In this document: one piece after another, positions 42,141 through 51,031 of the stretch
Position numbering within the stretch: position 1 is the stretch's first letter
Layout of the letters: the number at the start of each line of letters is the position of its first letter
NCBI GenBank assembly: GCA_049840835.1
Contig: JASGJG010000023.1
Coordinates: forward strand, 124,001 to 188,000
DNA length: 64,000 bases
Reading direction: 5' to 3'
Source: JANLTX01 sp049840835
Lineage (GTDB): Bacteria > Armatimonadota > Armatimonadia > Armatimonadales > Armatimonadaceae
Made by a program: the position numbers and the translations under genes
The notes under the pieces: model-generated
What the model was told of the DNA's origin: nothing
What the model saw: the letters and a program-made list of their open reading frames with translations, nothing else
Database searches by the model: none

Positions 42141-42999
42141 CACCCAGAGCAAAAAGAGTTAGCGTTCCCGGCTCTGGTGCGCTGGTGGTAATCACCGAGC
42201 CAAACTTGACATCGATTGGGTTGGCGACATTGATGAAAGTCGCTAAATTGCTCCCATCCAGATCGCTCTGAAGAATACGCCCCGCGCCACCGCTTTCGGC
42301 AATGTAGAGCTTGTTGTCCGCACCGACTGTGATGCCATGGGGCATGTTCAGGCCACTGATAATCGTGGTGGAGCTAAGCAAGTCCGCAGAGTAGCGCAGG
42401 ATAGTACCACTGCCGAAGCCGGTTACATAGAGGCGCCCTGTGGAGTCGAAGTCCAGACCGACCGGGTTATCGATACCCGTGTCGAACGAGCTGACCGGCG
42501 TACCATCTAGCTGGAAGCTGGAGATCGCGCGATTGCCGAAGTTCGCCACGTAAAGCAGACCATTGTGTATGGTCATGTGGTCTGGGCTGGATAGCCCTGA
42601 AGCAAAGATGGTTCCACCCGACCCATCGGCATTGTAGCGCCGAATCACACCCCCACTGAAATCGGAGAGGTAAAAGCGCCCCAGAGAATCAAAGACCATA
42701 CCGGTCGCGCCACGATTCGTTCCCGGTCCGGTAAAAAACGCTCCATTGGAACCGTCTGGATTATAGCGATTCACCGTGCCATCGAAATGATCGGAGATGT
42801 AGGCGTTCCCTGTCGCATCAAAAGTGATATTGTGCGCCGTGTTTACCGAGGCGAACTGTCCTACCAGAGTGCCATTGTTGGTGTATTGAAGCACTTGCCC
42901 TGGACCAAAGCTGGTGACCAATATCTGCGCTTGAGCGCACAGGGGCAAAAACGCCAGCATAAGAGCACAGAGCACACTTGATTTAGAAAAGAGTCGCAT
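42079..42999 (-). CDS. PEP-CTERM-anchored beta-propeller protein
   Basis: The protein of about 306 residues has a signal peptide (1-24, CAQAQ). About six NHL/SMP-30-like blades follow, for example ITFDATGNAYISDHFDGTVNRYN, MVFDSLGRFYLSDFSGGVIRRYN and LDFDSTGRLYVTGFGSGTILRYS. A C-terminal PEP-CTERM signal (PEPGTLTLFALGAISLAF plus an Arg cluster) is for sorting by an exosortase. GGAGG 13 bases before the ATG at 42999 supports this start over an upstream codon at 43098. It overlaps the DUF2199 gene tail to tail. Confidence 0.85.
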   Translation of the reverse strand: MRLFSKSSVLCALMLAFLPLCAQAQILVTSFGPGQVLQYTNNGTLVGQFASVNTAHNITFDATGNAYISDHFDGTVNRYNPDGSNGAFFTGPGTNRGATGMVFDSLGRFYLSDFSGGVIRRYNADGSGGTIFASGLSSPDHMTIHNGLLYVANFGNRAISSFQLDGTPVSSFDTGIDNPVGLDFDSTGRLYVTGFGSGTILRYSADLLSSTTIISGLNMPHGITVGADNKLYIAESGGAGRILQSDLDGSNLATFINVANPIDVKFGSVITTSAPEPGTLTLFALGAISLAFARVRAARKAPLPGG

Positions 43000-43073
43000 T
43001 TCAGAAATCCTCCGAACGCCAGAATAGGCGAGCAGGCTTAACCAGGTCTTACAGGCAATAGTTACAGTTCCTG

Positions 43074-43079
43074 TATACT
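43074..43079 (+). promoter_or_regulatory. -10 box for leaderless LURP-one-like gene
   Basis: TATACT ends 6 bases before the ATG at 43086. No Shine-Dalgarno sequence is present. Confidence 0.5.
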
Positions 43080-43085
43080 TCGGCC

Positions 43086-43670
43086 ATGAACTATCCACTG
43101 GAACTTAAATTCAAGATATTGGCACTCGCTTCGGAAGCTACGGTGACAGATGCTACCGGGCAGGTAGTGATGTATGTAAAGCAGAAGGCGTTTAAGCTCA
43201 AGCAAGATATTCAAATTTTTTCCGATGCCACGCAAACCCGGCAGATCTACACCATAAAGGCGGATAAGGTCTTAGCGGTCAATGCGAACTATCACTTTAC
43301 CGATGAAGAGGGAATGCCATTGGGGCGTATTCAGCGAGAGGGCATGAAGTCACTCTGGAAAGCCACCTACCATATCTTCGATGCAGACAGGCACGAGTTT
43401 ACGATTTCGGAAGCGAATCCCTGGATAAAAGTAGCCGATGCGGCTCTACGAGAAATACCTGGAGTGGGTATGCTCACCGGATATCTCTTCAATCCTAGCT
43501 ACAATGTCGCTCGCACTGATGGCACAATCGTACTTCAGTTAAAGAAAGCGCCCAGCTTTCTGGGGCGTTTCTTTCATATAGAAAAGCTAGGCGACATTGC
43601 CGGTGATGACGAAGAGCGCGCACTCCTCGGCCTGTTCATGCTAGATGTACTGGAGCGTGGGCGCGGGTAG
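43086..43670 (+). CDS. LURP-one-related (Tubby-like fold) protein
   Basis: The 194-residue protein looks like the LURP-one-related family: strands LELKFKILALASEATVTDATGQVVMYVKQKAFKLKQDIQIF, then GMPLGRIQREG and FEISEANP-type segments and RTDGTIVLQLKKAP. The family has a tubby/scramblase-like 12-strand barrel with one helix, and its bacterial role is unknown. It is followed at once by repeat copy B. Confidence 0.75.
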   Translation: MNYPLELKFKILALASEATVTDATGQVVMYVKQKAFKLKQDIQIFSDATQTRQIYTIKADKVLAVNANYHFTDEEGMPLGRIQREGMKSLWKATYHIFDADRHEFTISEANPWIKVADAALREIPGVGMLTGYLFNPSYNVARTDGTIVLQLKKAPSFLGRFFHIEKLGDIAGDDEERALLGLFMLDVLERGRG

Positions 43671-43676
43671 GGAAAT

Positions 43677-43775
43677 ACCTCTCCCAACCCCTCTCCTAAA
43701 GGAGAGGGGCTTTCGGAAGGGCCTCGATAGATAAGTTCCCCCTTCCCTTTAGGGGAGGGGGTTAGGGGGAGAGGT
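43677..43775. repeat. ~100-bp palindromic intergenic repeat, copy B
   Basis: Termini are ACCTCTCCCA and GGGGAGAGGT. The left half contains AACCCCTCTCCTAAAGGAGAGGGGCTTT and the right half has TTCCCTTTAGGGGAGG. It is closely similar in the left 45 bases and in overall size to copy A at 21995-22094, with the hairpin loop changed from TTTA to TAAA. It fills the gap between the LURP-one-like and LarA-like genes. Confidence 0.75.
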
Positions 43776-43790
43776 AAACTAAAAATACTT

Positions 43791-45065
43791 ATGACTGTTC
43801 GGCTGGATTTTGGGCGCGAGGGGATGCATGTAGAGCTTCCCGAGGATCGCGTGAAGCATGTACTGGGGCTTATGCCCGCGCCGCCATTGGATGACCCGGA
43901 TGGCACGATTCGGGCGGCACTGGAGAACCCTATTGGTACGCTGCCTCTGCGGGAGCTGGCGCAGGGGAAAAGTGATGCCTGCCTGGTTATCTGCGACATC
44001 ACGCGACCCGTGCCCAATGAGGCCATTGTAAAAGCCATGTTGCCGGTGCTGGCCGAGAGTGGTATTCCGGCAACATCGGTCAAGATTCTGGTAGCCACGG
44101 GGACTCACCGACCGTCTACCGATGCCGAAAAACTGGCGATGCTTGGCGAAGAGGTGTTGAGCTCTGGCGTACAGGTCATCGATCACTACTGCGAAGACCC
44201 GGAGACGAACCGCTTTATCGGAGTCAGCCCATCTGGAATCGATGTGTACTTAGATACGCACTGGCTGGATGCAGACCTGAAGATCACTATCGGGCTGATA
44301 GAGCCGCACTTTATGGCGGGGTACTCCGGTGGGCGAAAGCTAGTCATGCCGGGTATCGCGTCCATGGCAACCATTCAAGCCTGGCACTCCCCGAAGTTCC
44401 TAGAGCATGACAATGCCGTGAACGGGGTTACCGTGGGCAACCCGGTTCACGAAGAGAACACAGCGATTGCGAGCATGGCGCCTGCCGATCTCATATGTGA
44501 TGTCACTATCGACGAGAAACGCCGGACGACCGGAGTGTTCTGCGGACACTGGATAGAGGCGTGGAAAGCGGGCTGTGAGTTCGTGGCGGGGCAGGTGCGA
44601 CCGCCAATTCCGGATTATGTGGATATTGTGGTTACCAGCGGTGGCGGCTACCCGTTGGATGCTACGTTCTACCAGGTGGTCAAGGGCATCGTGGCAGCCT
44701 ACCCAATCGCCCGGCCCGGTGGGACAGTGATTATCGCGGCGCAGCTCTCCGAGGGAGTGGGAAGCCATCATTTTTCGGGCACTCTAGAGAGCTGCCAGAT
44801 TCGACAGGCATTAGTGGCTGCCATGAGTGCACCAGGCTGGGTGCCGATTCCGGAGCAATGGCAGCCGGAAATGCTGGCCCGCGCCACCCGCGAGCGCCGG
44901 GTTATTGTGGTGATACCCGATGATGAGCCACGTGCTGCTATGGCCGCCTGCCATGTGGAAGTCGCCAGGAGTGTAGAAGAGGCCCTGGAGCGAGTCGGAG
45001 GCGACGGCACAATAGCCGTCACCCCGAAAGGCCCCTATGTCACTCCGTTTGTGGTCAATGGCTGA
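43791..45065 (+). CDS. larA: LarA-family (nickel-dependent racemase-like) protein
   Basis: The 424-residue protein matches LarA/DUF2088. It has CDITRPVPN, ATGTHRPS, the catalytic His in IEPHFMAGYSGGRKLVMPG with the Lys that anchors the nickel-pincer cofactor, and a C-terminal Rossmann half with VTSGGGYPLDATFYQVVKG. Family members racemise lactate or other 2-hydroxyacids. LarB, LarC and LarE, needed to make the cofactor, are not in this window. Which 2-hydroxyacid is used is unknown. Confidence 0.88.
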   Translation: MTVRLDFGREGMHVELPEDRVKHVLGLMPAPPLDDPDGTIRAALENPIGTLPLRELAQGKSDACLVICDITRPVPNEAIVKAMLPVLAESGIPATSVKILVATGTHRPSTDAEKLAMLGEEVLSSGVQVIDHYCEDPETNRFIGVSPSGIDVYLDTHWLDADLKITIGLIEPHFMAGYSGGRKLVMPGIASMATIQAWHSPKFLEHDNAVNGVTVGNPVHEENTAIASMAPADLICDVTIDEKRRTTGVFCGHWIEAWKAGCEFVAGQVRPPIPDYVDIVVTSGGGYPLDATFYQVVKGIVAAYPIARPGGTVIIAAQLSEGVGSHHFSGTLESCQIRQALVAAMSAPGWVPIPEQWQPEMLARATRERRVIVVIPDDEPRAAMAACHVEVARSVEEALERVGGDGTIAVTPKGPYVTPFVVNG

Positions 45066-45069
45066 CTGC

Positions 45070-45906
45070 TTACTGACTCAAGAAATTAAGGAGCGCTTTG
45101 TTGAACTCGGCGGCGTGCGTGAAGTTCAACCCATGCGGCCCGCCGGAGATAAGCGCCAACTGACTGCCGGTAATGCTCTCATGAGCGCGCTTACCGCTGA
45201 CTTCGAACGGAACGATATGGTCTGCGTCTCCATGGATTATCAGCGTCGGTAGCTCCATTTTTGTAAGGTCTTCGCGGAAGTCCGTGAGACCGAACGCGGA
45301 GATACAGTCCAACGTACCTTTGGCGGAGGCGAACGCGGCGATATCGATGTTGTACTCGCGAAACGGCTCGCTGATCGGGCTGGTCAGCGTCCCTAGATTG
45401 AAGAAGTTTTTCGTGAACTCATCGAGAAATGCGAGCCGGTCTTGCTTCACACCGTCCTGGAACTGCTTGATTGTCGCATCATCCAGCCCGCCCTCCGGGT
45501 TATCAGGTGACTTATAGAGATAGGGCGGGACCGCTGCGGCAAGGACCGCTTTGCTCACCCGGTCGATGCCGTAGGTAGAGATGTAGCGAACCACTTCTCC
45601 ACCGCCCATAGAGAAACCAACCAGGGTAACATCGCGCAGAGACAGCTCTTCCAGAAGCGTGTGGAGGTCTGCGGCAAAGGTGTCATAGTCATAGCCGCTC
45701 CAGGGCTGCGACGACCACCCGAAGCCACGGCGATCATAGGTAATCACCCGGTATCCAGCATCAACTAGCGGGGCTATCTGCGCTTCCCAGGAGCGCCCAC
45801 TCAGAGGCCAGCCATGAATCAGTACTATGGGTTTTCCTGAGCCCTGATCTTCGTAGTAGAGCTCGATAGGTGCTCCGTTTTCGGTACCAACAAGAATTTT
45901 AGCCAT
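45070..45906 (-). CDS. Alpha/beta hydrolase, chloroperoxidase-like
   Basis: The 278-residue protein has the alpha/beta-hydrolase order: oxyanion region LIHGWPLSGRSWE, nucleophile elbow VGFSMGGGEV (Ser 99), acid in IHGDADHIVPFE and His in SGGPHGLNFTH. It is closest in layout to non-haem chloroperoxidases and aryl esterases, where the real in vivo reaction is usually ester or perhydrolysis. GGGAGG before the ATG supports the start. It converges on the LarA-like gene. Confidence 0.9.
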   Translation of the reverse strand: MAKILVGTENGAPIELYYEDQGSGKPIVLIHGWPLSGRSWEAQIAPLVDAGYRVITYDRRGFGWSSQPWSGYDYDTFAADLHTLLEELSLRDVTLVGFSMGGGEVVRYISTYGIDRVSKAVLAAAVPPYLYKSPDNPEGGLDDATIKQFQDGVKQDRLAFLDEFTKNFFNLGTLTSPISEPFREYNIDIAAFASAKGTLDCISAFGLTDFREDLTKMELPTLIIHGDADHIVPFEVSGKRAHESITGSQLALISGGPHGLNFTHAAEFNKALLNFLSQ

Positions 45907-46016
45907 ACGATTTCCTCCCTTTTTCTGGCTTTGAAAACTAATAGCAACCAGGGAAGCTCTGGTTCCTTATGTCTTAGAGCCCACGGCAAAATACAGGGAA
46001 CGGCAGCAGGGCGGTT

Positions 46017-46025
46017 TGTTATAAT
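46017..46025 (+). promoter_or_regulatory. Extended -10 promoter, leaderless M48 gene
   Basis: TGT-TATAAT ends 6 bases before the ATG at 46032 and shares the 12-mer GTTTGTTATAAT with the MFS promoter at 15378-15389. Confidence 0.6.
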
Positions 46026-46031
46026 GGCAGC

Positions 46032-46844
46032 ATGAGAAGCAGCCCGCGATTGATCATTGCATTGGTGATTGTCGCCTTCAGCCTGATTAGCTACTACAGC
46101 CGTTCGACGACGAACCCGGTGACCGGAGAGAAGCAGCACGTAGGTGATATCCGCCCGGAGCAAGAAATCGTCCTGGGGCTACAAGCGGCTCCACAGATGG
46201 CCGCCGAGTATGGCGGTGAGAGCCAGGATTCTCAGGCTCGCGCTCTGGTAGAGCAAGTAGGGCAGCGCGTGCTGCAAAAATCGTCGGCGGGGAAGAGTCC
46301 GTATCAATACACGTTCCACGCGCTCGCGGACCCGAAGACTATCAATGCGTTCGCACTCCCAGGCGGGCAGGTCTTCATTACCATGGGCCTGTTGCGCAAG
46401 CTCCGCACGGAAGGGGAGCTAGCGGGTGTTCTGGGCCATGAAGTAGGGCACGTGGTAGCCCGCCATGGTGCGGAGCAGATGGCCAAGCAGCAGCTCGCTC
46501 AGGGACTCAGCGGCGCCGCGGTGTTGGCAAGCGTGGACCCGAACAACCCGAATTCTATGCGTAGCGCACAGATGATCCAGCTAGTCACCGGACTTATTCA
46601 AATGAAGTTCGGGCGCAATGATGAGCTGGAAGCGGATCATCTGGGTGTTAAGTTCATGAGCGAGGCAGGCTACGACCCCCGCGCCATGCTCGGTGTCATG
46701 GAAGTGCTGAAGTCCGCCGCTGGCGGTGGGCGCCAGCCGGAGTTTTTCTCTACTCACCCCAACCCGGAGAACCGTAGCGGCAAGATTCAGGCTGCCATAA
46801 AAGAGCTTTATCCCTCTGGCGTACCCTCCGGCATGACGGAATAA
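46032..46844 (+). CDS. M48-family zinc metallopeptidase
   Basis: The 270-residue protein has an N-terminal membrane anchor or signal (IIALVIVAFSLISYYS). The zinc site is LGHEVGHVVARHGAEQM (HEVGH at 136-140), with a third ligand in NDELEADHLGVKFMSEAGYD. It resembles the BepA/LoiP-type periplasmic M48 peptidases that remove faulty outer-membrane proteins. It is followed 3 bases later by a NurA-domain gene, a combination with no clear functional link. Confidence 0.9.
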   Translation: MRSSPRLIIALVIVAFSLISYYSRSTTNPVTGEKQHVGDIRPEQEIVLGLQAAPQMAAEYGGESQDSQARALVEQVGQRVLQKSSAGKSPYQYTFHALADPKTINAFALPGGQVFITMGLLRKLRTEGELAGVLGHEVGHVVARHGAEQMAKQQLAQGLSGAAVLASVDPNNPNSMRSAQMIQLVTGLIQMKFGRNDELEADHLGVKFMSEAGYDPRAMLGVMEVLKSAAGGGRQPEFFSTHPNPENRSGKIQAAIKELYPSGVPSGMTE

Positions 46845-46847
46845 AGA

Positions 46848-47963
46848 GTGCTCGATCTTAGCGATTTAACCTCTCAAGTAGCGACTACTATGGGGCGCTG
46901 GGAGGCACGCGAGGCTCGGCGTGTGGCCGCCTGTGATGCGCTGCTGGCTCTGGCGGCGCAGCCAACGGACCCGGCTCTACGGCAGAGAAAAGCCGGATTT
47001 CTGGCGGCGCATCCGGAAGATAACGGTCCAGTAGCGACTACCTATCCCGCTCCGGAAACCCTGGAAAAGTATATTGTTGTCGCTACCGATGGCTCGCAGG
47101 TTGTGCCTGACCGCCACGATGGTTTCGAGGGCATCGGGCTAATTCACACCGGGCGAGTTCGCATTGTCTATGGTACTGGTGAGCGCGCCCGGCTAGATGC
47201 CATTGCGGAAGTCTTCTTCGATGACGATGATGACGACACCGAGCCGGGAAGCGCCGGGCGGCTGGCACTGCGCCGAATGGCGGCTGAGTTTGAGATTCTG
47301 GCCGAGCTCGCAGAAGAGGCGCGCCAATCTGCCCTACCCGCCATCGCTCTCACCGATGGTTCGCTGATTGCCTGGATGCTGAGTGACCGTGGGCGTGAGG
47401 ACCAGGCAGACCCGCATCAGCGTGCTACCCGTGAGGTGCTACTTGCTAGCCTAGAGCGCTGCCGCCAGGCTGGCGTGCCTATAGTGGGGTATGTTTCTGG
47501 TCCCGGCTCGCGCGATGTAGTCAACGGCCTGCGTCTGGTAGATAACTCTCCCGATGTCGGCCTGACCGATGCCCGCCTGTTTGCCCGGTTACTGAAGCCA
47601 GGTGAGCGCAGCCCGCTGTGCTCAGCCAAGGGCCGTGTGGATGGCTATCCCCATATTCTAAAAGAATACGCCGAGCATTGGGTAGGGTTCTTCTATCTGA
47701 ATGTAGGGGCAGAGCTAGCCCGAATCGAGCTGCCTTTATGGGCTGCCGAAAGTCACTTGGAAACTATCCATGCTCTGTGCCTGGACCAGGCGCGCAAAGG
47801 CCGAGGCTACCCTGTGGCTCTTGCCGAAGCCCATGAGCGCGCTGTGGTTCGTGGGCCAGATAGGGAAGCGTTTCTGCGGCTGCTCACCCGAAACGCCGTG
47901 AAGACCGGCATTGCGTCTACCCTTACCCGCAAAGCCCTTGCCAAGCGCGCCCGCACTGTGTGA
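46848..47963 (+). CDS. NurA-domain nuclease-like protein
   Basis: The 371-residue protein carries the NurA domain, a 5'-3' nuclease in HerA-NurA DNA end resection. Metal-site features are IVVATDGSQVVPDRHDG, IALTDGSLIAWML and a C-terminal HWVGFFYLNVGAELARIELP. An acidic run (DDDDDD) sits about residue 125. Start is GTG at 46848, 3 bases after the M48 gene. No HerA ATPase gene is in the window. Confidence 0.82.
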   Translation: MLDLSDLTSQVATTMGRWEAREARRVAACDALLALAAQPTDPALRQRKAGFLAAHPEDNGPVATTYPAPETLEKYIVVATDGSQVVPDRHDGFEGIGLIHTGRVRIVYGTGERARLDAIAEVFFDDDDDDTEPGSAGRLALRRMAAEFEILAELAEEARQSALPAIALTDGSLIAWMLSDRGREDQADPHQRATREVLLASLERCRQAGVPIVGYVSGPGSRDVVNGLRLVDNSPDVGLTDARLFARLLKPGERSPLCSAKGRVDGYPHILKEYAEHWVGFFYLNVGAELARIELPLWAAESHLETIHALCLDQARKGRGYPVALAEAHERAVVRGPDREAFLRLLTRNAVKTGIASTLTRKALAKRARTV

Positions 47964-47971
47964 GCTAGGGA

Positions 47972-49075
47972 CTACTTGAAGATGCCGGGTGGTATGGTAA
48001 AGCCCAGCTTTTCTAGTGCAGGCTTCAGGCCCAGCCCTGTGCCGGAAGGATCGTACCCGGTGCCTTGCCAGAGTATCTTGCCTTCTGGCGAGACAAGATA
48101 GTTGGTAGGGTAGCTGCTCACTCCATACTGATCAAAGGTATCCGGCTTGCCCATTACTATCGGGAAGGTCAGGTCGTTTTTGGAAATATACTTCTTGAGC
48201 AGGTCCGCAGAGTCATTGTTGTCCACGGCAAGAAGCTCGAATCCCTGTGGCTTCAGCGCCCGGTAGAGTTTTTCAAACACCGGCATCTCTTCCTGGCACG
48301 GTCCGCAGTTGTAGTACCAGAAGTTCACCAGCACAGCGCGCTTCCCGGCACTCAATCCGGCCAGGGAGAGTGTCTTGCCATAAGGTGTGGGGAGTAGTAG
48401 CTCCGGTGTGTTGGCACCGATAGCTAGCTTTTTATCGGAGCGACTGCCGGGGAGAATGAATGGCTTGGCGCCGGGGTCTGGGCGGAAGACAAACAGCTTG
48501 GAGTCCAATCTAGGATTCAACCGAATGCGTGTGAGCTGGCTGTCTATGGTCTGTGGCTTACCTACACTGAGCGCCATAACCACACGCCGAACCAGGCGAT
48601 CCGGCCCGATAAAGAAGCGCTCGGTCATTTTTCCGGCAAACTGAGAGCGCTCTATGACATCGCAGTTCGCCCCAGAGAAGCGCTCCTGCCCGATGTATTT
48701 ATAAACAGCCTCCTTTGGTCCCGGCCACAAATCGGCGGGTCGAAAAAACGAGTAGGCGGCATGTAGTGGGAGATTGACCGCGTTTTTACCGTCTGGCTCG
48801 GCGGGGTTTTCCATGTACTGGTTCTCGCCTGGGAACTGCCGCCAGGTGCGCAGGCCGTCGCATACATAGACCTTGCCCACACCGCCGGTTAGCTCCACTC
48901 GAGAGAGATTGGGGCGCTCCAACCAGACTCGGCCTTTTCCCTCGATTTTCTGAACGCCATCAGGAAGGGGCATCTCTATATGAAGCTGAGCGTCTGCCTG
49001 TAGCGATTTCAGGCTGCTCACTCGCTTAATCGTCTCTTCTAAGATTCGGGCGGAGGCATCATCGAAGCGTTTCAT
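47972..49075 (-). CDS. TlpA-like thioredoxin with LolA-like N-terminal domain
   Basis: The 367-residue protein has an N-terminal LolA/DUF2092-like beta domain (about 20-200; LQADAQLHIEMPLPDGVQKIEGKGRV, FIGPDRLVRRVVM). A C-terminal redoxin domain has CGPC at 257-260 (NFWYYNCGPCQEEMPVFEKL) and cis-Pro region GVSSYPTNYLV. Relatives are exported reductases, but no signal peptide is present and an in-frame TGA lies just before the ATG. The true N-terminus may be lost or the protein may act in the cytoplasm. Confidence 0.8.
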   Translation of the reverse strand: MKRFDDASARILEETIKRVSSLKSLQADAQLHIEMPLPDGVQKIEGKGRVWLERPNLSRVELTGGVGKVYVCDGLRTWRQFPGENQYMENPAEPDGKNAVNLPLHAAYSFFRPADLWPGPKEAVYKYIGQERFSGANCDVIERSQFAGKMTERFFIGPDRLVRRVVMALSVGKPQTIDSQLTRIRLNPRLDSKLFVFRPDPGAKPFILPGSRSDKKLAIGANTPELLLPTPYGKTLSLAGLSAGKRAVLVNFWYYNCGPCQEEMPVFEKLYRALKPQGFELLAVDNNDSADLLKKYISKNDLTFPIVMGKPDTFDQYGVSSYPTNYLVSPEGKILWQGTGYDPSGTGLGLKPALEKLGFTIPPGIFK

Positions 49076-49180
49076 GCGTCAGAGACGAGCGATTCGTCCC
49101 AATCCACGATGTCGAGATCACCAGCACGGTTTGACACTCCAGGCTTCCGGGAATACTGGATGGGTTGGAGTGAAAAGAAC

Positions 49181-49822
49181 ATGGGACTCTCTATAAACGT
49201 GGGAATGCTAGCAAACTGGCTGAATAGCAAGTATGCCGATGAAGAGGGCATAGAGTGGATGCGTAAGCAGCTTGTCCGAATCAATCGAGCACTGGTTGAG
49301 GCAGGATTGCCGGAGCATCACGAGCCAGAGAGCCTTCCCGAATGGCGAGGCCGCGCGCGACTGACCTCGTTTTCCTATTCCAGTATCCACTATCTGCGGC
49401 GCGCCGTGGCGTATGCTCGGCATGATCCACAGGGATTTAAACCACTGCCGGAAGGAAAGAGTCCGAATAAAGACCCTTTAATCGATGATGAGTTGAGTGT
49501 TTACATAGACTCGCACTTTATCTGTCACTCCGATTCGGAAGGGTTCTATGTCCCTATCGACTTTGCGGAGATTATCTACGAGGATGTACTACCCGGCGTG
49601 ATGCTCGGCTCCAGCCAGCGAGCGCTAGCGGAGGTCAATCTCGCAGCTCCGCTACTTGGCATCACACTAACCGATGGGAAACTTTCCGACGAGGAATCGA
49701 GCAAAATAGCCCAGGATTCGGAACATGAAAAGCCCCTCTGGATAGAGCGGCAGGTCTGGCTGACCATGCATGAAGCCTTTCGCCGCAGTATCGAGCAGGG
49801 ATGCCTCGTGGTGTTTACATAG
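49181..49822 (+). CDS. Uncharacterised soluble protein
   Basis: The protein of about 213 residues begins MGLSINVGMLANWLNSKYADEEG and contains SSIHYLRRAVAYARHDPQGF, HFICHSDSEGFYVPIDFAEII and PGVMLGSSQRALAEVN. It recalls a family seen in several phyla without known function. No membrane span or known catalytic motif is evident. ATG at 49181 with an upstream GGAG is preferred; an in-frame ATG at 49109 would add 24 residues. It is divergent from the TlpA-like gene. Confidence 0.65.
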   Translation: MGLSINVGMLANWLNSKYADEEGIEWMRKQLVRINRALVEAGLPEHHEPESLPEWRGRARLTSFSYSSIHYLRRAVAYARHDPQGFKPLPEGKSPNKDPLIDDELSVYIDSHFICHSDSEGFYVPIDFAEIIYEDVLPGVMLGSSQRALAEVNLAAPLLGITLTDGKLSDEESSKIAQDSEHEKPLWIERQVWLTMHEAFRRSIEQGCLVVFT

Positions 49823-49866
49823 CGGCGCCTCTGGGTATAGTTTTCCTTGAGGAGGACAAACAGGGC

Positions 49867-50304
49867 ATGCCTAAAGAGCTTATTCCGGGCATTATTGGTC
49901 TCGGGGCGGGAATCTTCGGGATAGTAATCGCTATCGTCTCAGTGATGTTCACCTTTCTTCTTATAGGTGGATTGGTCTTCTGGGTTATCCAGCGAAAGAA
50001 CCAGGCGGATGCGATACGCGCCGCTGCCCAATCCTGGCCCGGTACCTTAGGTGTGATTACCTATTCCCAGGTCCAAGTGCACAGCAGTGGTGAGTCCACT
50101 TCTGTTAACCCTGTGATTCGCTACAGCTACACCATTGGTGATCAGACCTATCAGGGAGACTGTATCCGCGCGGGAGATAAGAAGATGCGCACTCAGCGTG
50201 GTGGATCGGAGCCCTACAATACCGTGGAGCGCTATCCGGTCGGCAGTGAGATAACTGTGTACTATGACCCTGCGAACCCTACAAACTGCGCCCTGGAGCG
50301 ATAG
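49867..50304 (+). CDS. DUF3592-like membrane protein
   Basis: The protein of about 145 residues has one or two N-terminal spans (IIGLGAGIFGIVIAIVSVMFTFLLIGGLVFWVIQ). A DUF3592-type beta domain follows: WPGTLGVITYSQVQVHSSG, VNPVIRYSYTIGDQTYQGD, and the family end VGSEITVYYDPANPTNCALE. ATG at 49867 is chosen because GAGGAGG lies about 11 bases upstream; an in-frame codon at 49801 overlaps the previous gene. The function of DUF3592 is unknown. Confidence 0.82.
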   Translation: MPKELIPGIIGLGAGIFGIVIAIVSVMFTFLLIGGLVFWVIQRKNQADAIRAAAQSWPGTLGVITYSQVQVHSSGESTSVNPVIRYSYTIGDQTYQGDCIRAGDKKMRTQRGGSEPYNTVERYPVGSEITVYYDPANPTNCALER

Positions 50305-50310
50305 TCTGCA

Positions 50311-50349
50311 AAAAACCAGCCTCCTGCGAGATTCAGGAGGCTGGTTTTT
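50311..50349. terminator. Bidirectional terminator
   Basis: AAAAACCAGCCTCCTG / CAGGAGGCTGGTTTTT forms a 16-bp stem with a seven-base loop, serving the DUF3592 gene and the converging 11-mer-repeat gene. Confidence 0.92.
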
Positions 50350-50372
50350 ATCGGAGGATAAAATCTGTGGAC

Positions 50373-50747
50373 TTACTTGATGCCCAATGTCTTGCCTAAG
50401 AAGCGCTCTGCCTTATCTGCGTTCTTGCCGACCGACTTGCTAGCTTTGCGGACATCCTTACCTGTAGCGCGCTCCGCTTTATCGGCATCTTTACCTACAG
50501 ACTTGGTGGCTTTACGAACATCTTTGCTAGTGGCTCGCTCCGTCTTATCCGCATCTTTACCTATCGTCTTTCCTACAGCGCGGCTATCTTTTCCTACAGT
50601 GCGCACCGTGCGTTTTGTACCATTATCTACCGTTGTAACAATATGCTTTGTGCTAACTCCTTTAACTCCCTGTGCATTTGCCATTAAAGGAAGGAGAGAC
50701 ATGGCTGCAAAAGTGGTTGCTGCAATAGCGTTAACGATTCGATTCAT
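50373..50747 (-). CDS. Exported basic protein with 11-residue LEA-like repeats
   Basis: The 124-residue protein has a signal peptide (1-25, LMANAQ) and then almost only an amphipathic, Lys-rich repeat. From residue 61 the units are TIGKDADKTER, ATSKDVRKATK, SVGKDADKAER, ATGKDVRKASK, SVGKNADKAER and a partial FLGKTLGIK, an exact 11-residue period alternating in two types. Such 11-mers occur in group 3 LEA proteins, synucleins and some phasin-like proteins, which fold on membranes or on drying. ATG at 50747 is used because the signal peptide begins there; a frame open to 50912 adds a non-signal extension. The function is inferred only. Confidence 0.78.
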   Translation of the reverse strand: MNRIVNAIAATTFAAMSLLPLMANAQGVKGVSTKHIVTTVDNGTKRTVRTVGKDSRAVGKTIGKDADKTERATSKDVRKATKSVGKDADKAERATGKDVRKASKSVGKNADKAERFLGKTLGIK

Positions 50748-50994
50748 TGTAATTTTCCAAACTTTCTTTTGTATTAGCACTGTTTGTTTGTCTTTAGTGC
50801 GTCTTCTGGGGTAAATGCGTTTGAAATAAAGACATCGTTCCCGGAATCCAGAATATTTTTCCAAACAGTTGGTAGGTGCCTGCAGGAGATGCTTCCAGAA
50901 GAGAATGCTCAAAATAGCTAAGGTAGCAAGGTGGTGTGGGGTAAATGCAAGTTATTGCTAATACTATTTAGTGTAAAAATACATTTATAGTATT

Positions 50995-51024
50995 TTGATA
51001 TTGATTTACAATATAAGCTATAAT
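50995..51024 (+). promoter_or_regulatory. Promoter of the prepilin gene
   Basis: TTGATA (50995-51000) and TATAAT (51019-51024) are spaced by 18 bases in AT-rich DNA. The predicted transcript starts near 51031 and has a leader of about 86 bases. Confidence 0.65.
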
Positions 51025-51031
51025 AGAGAAT

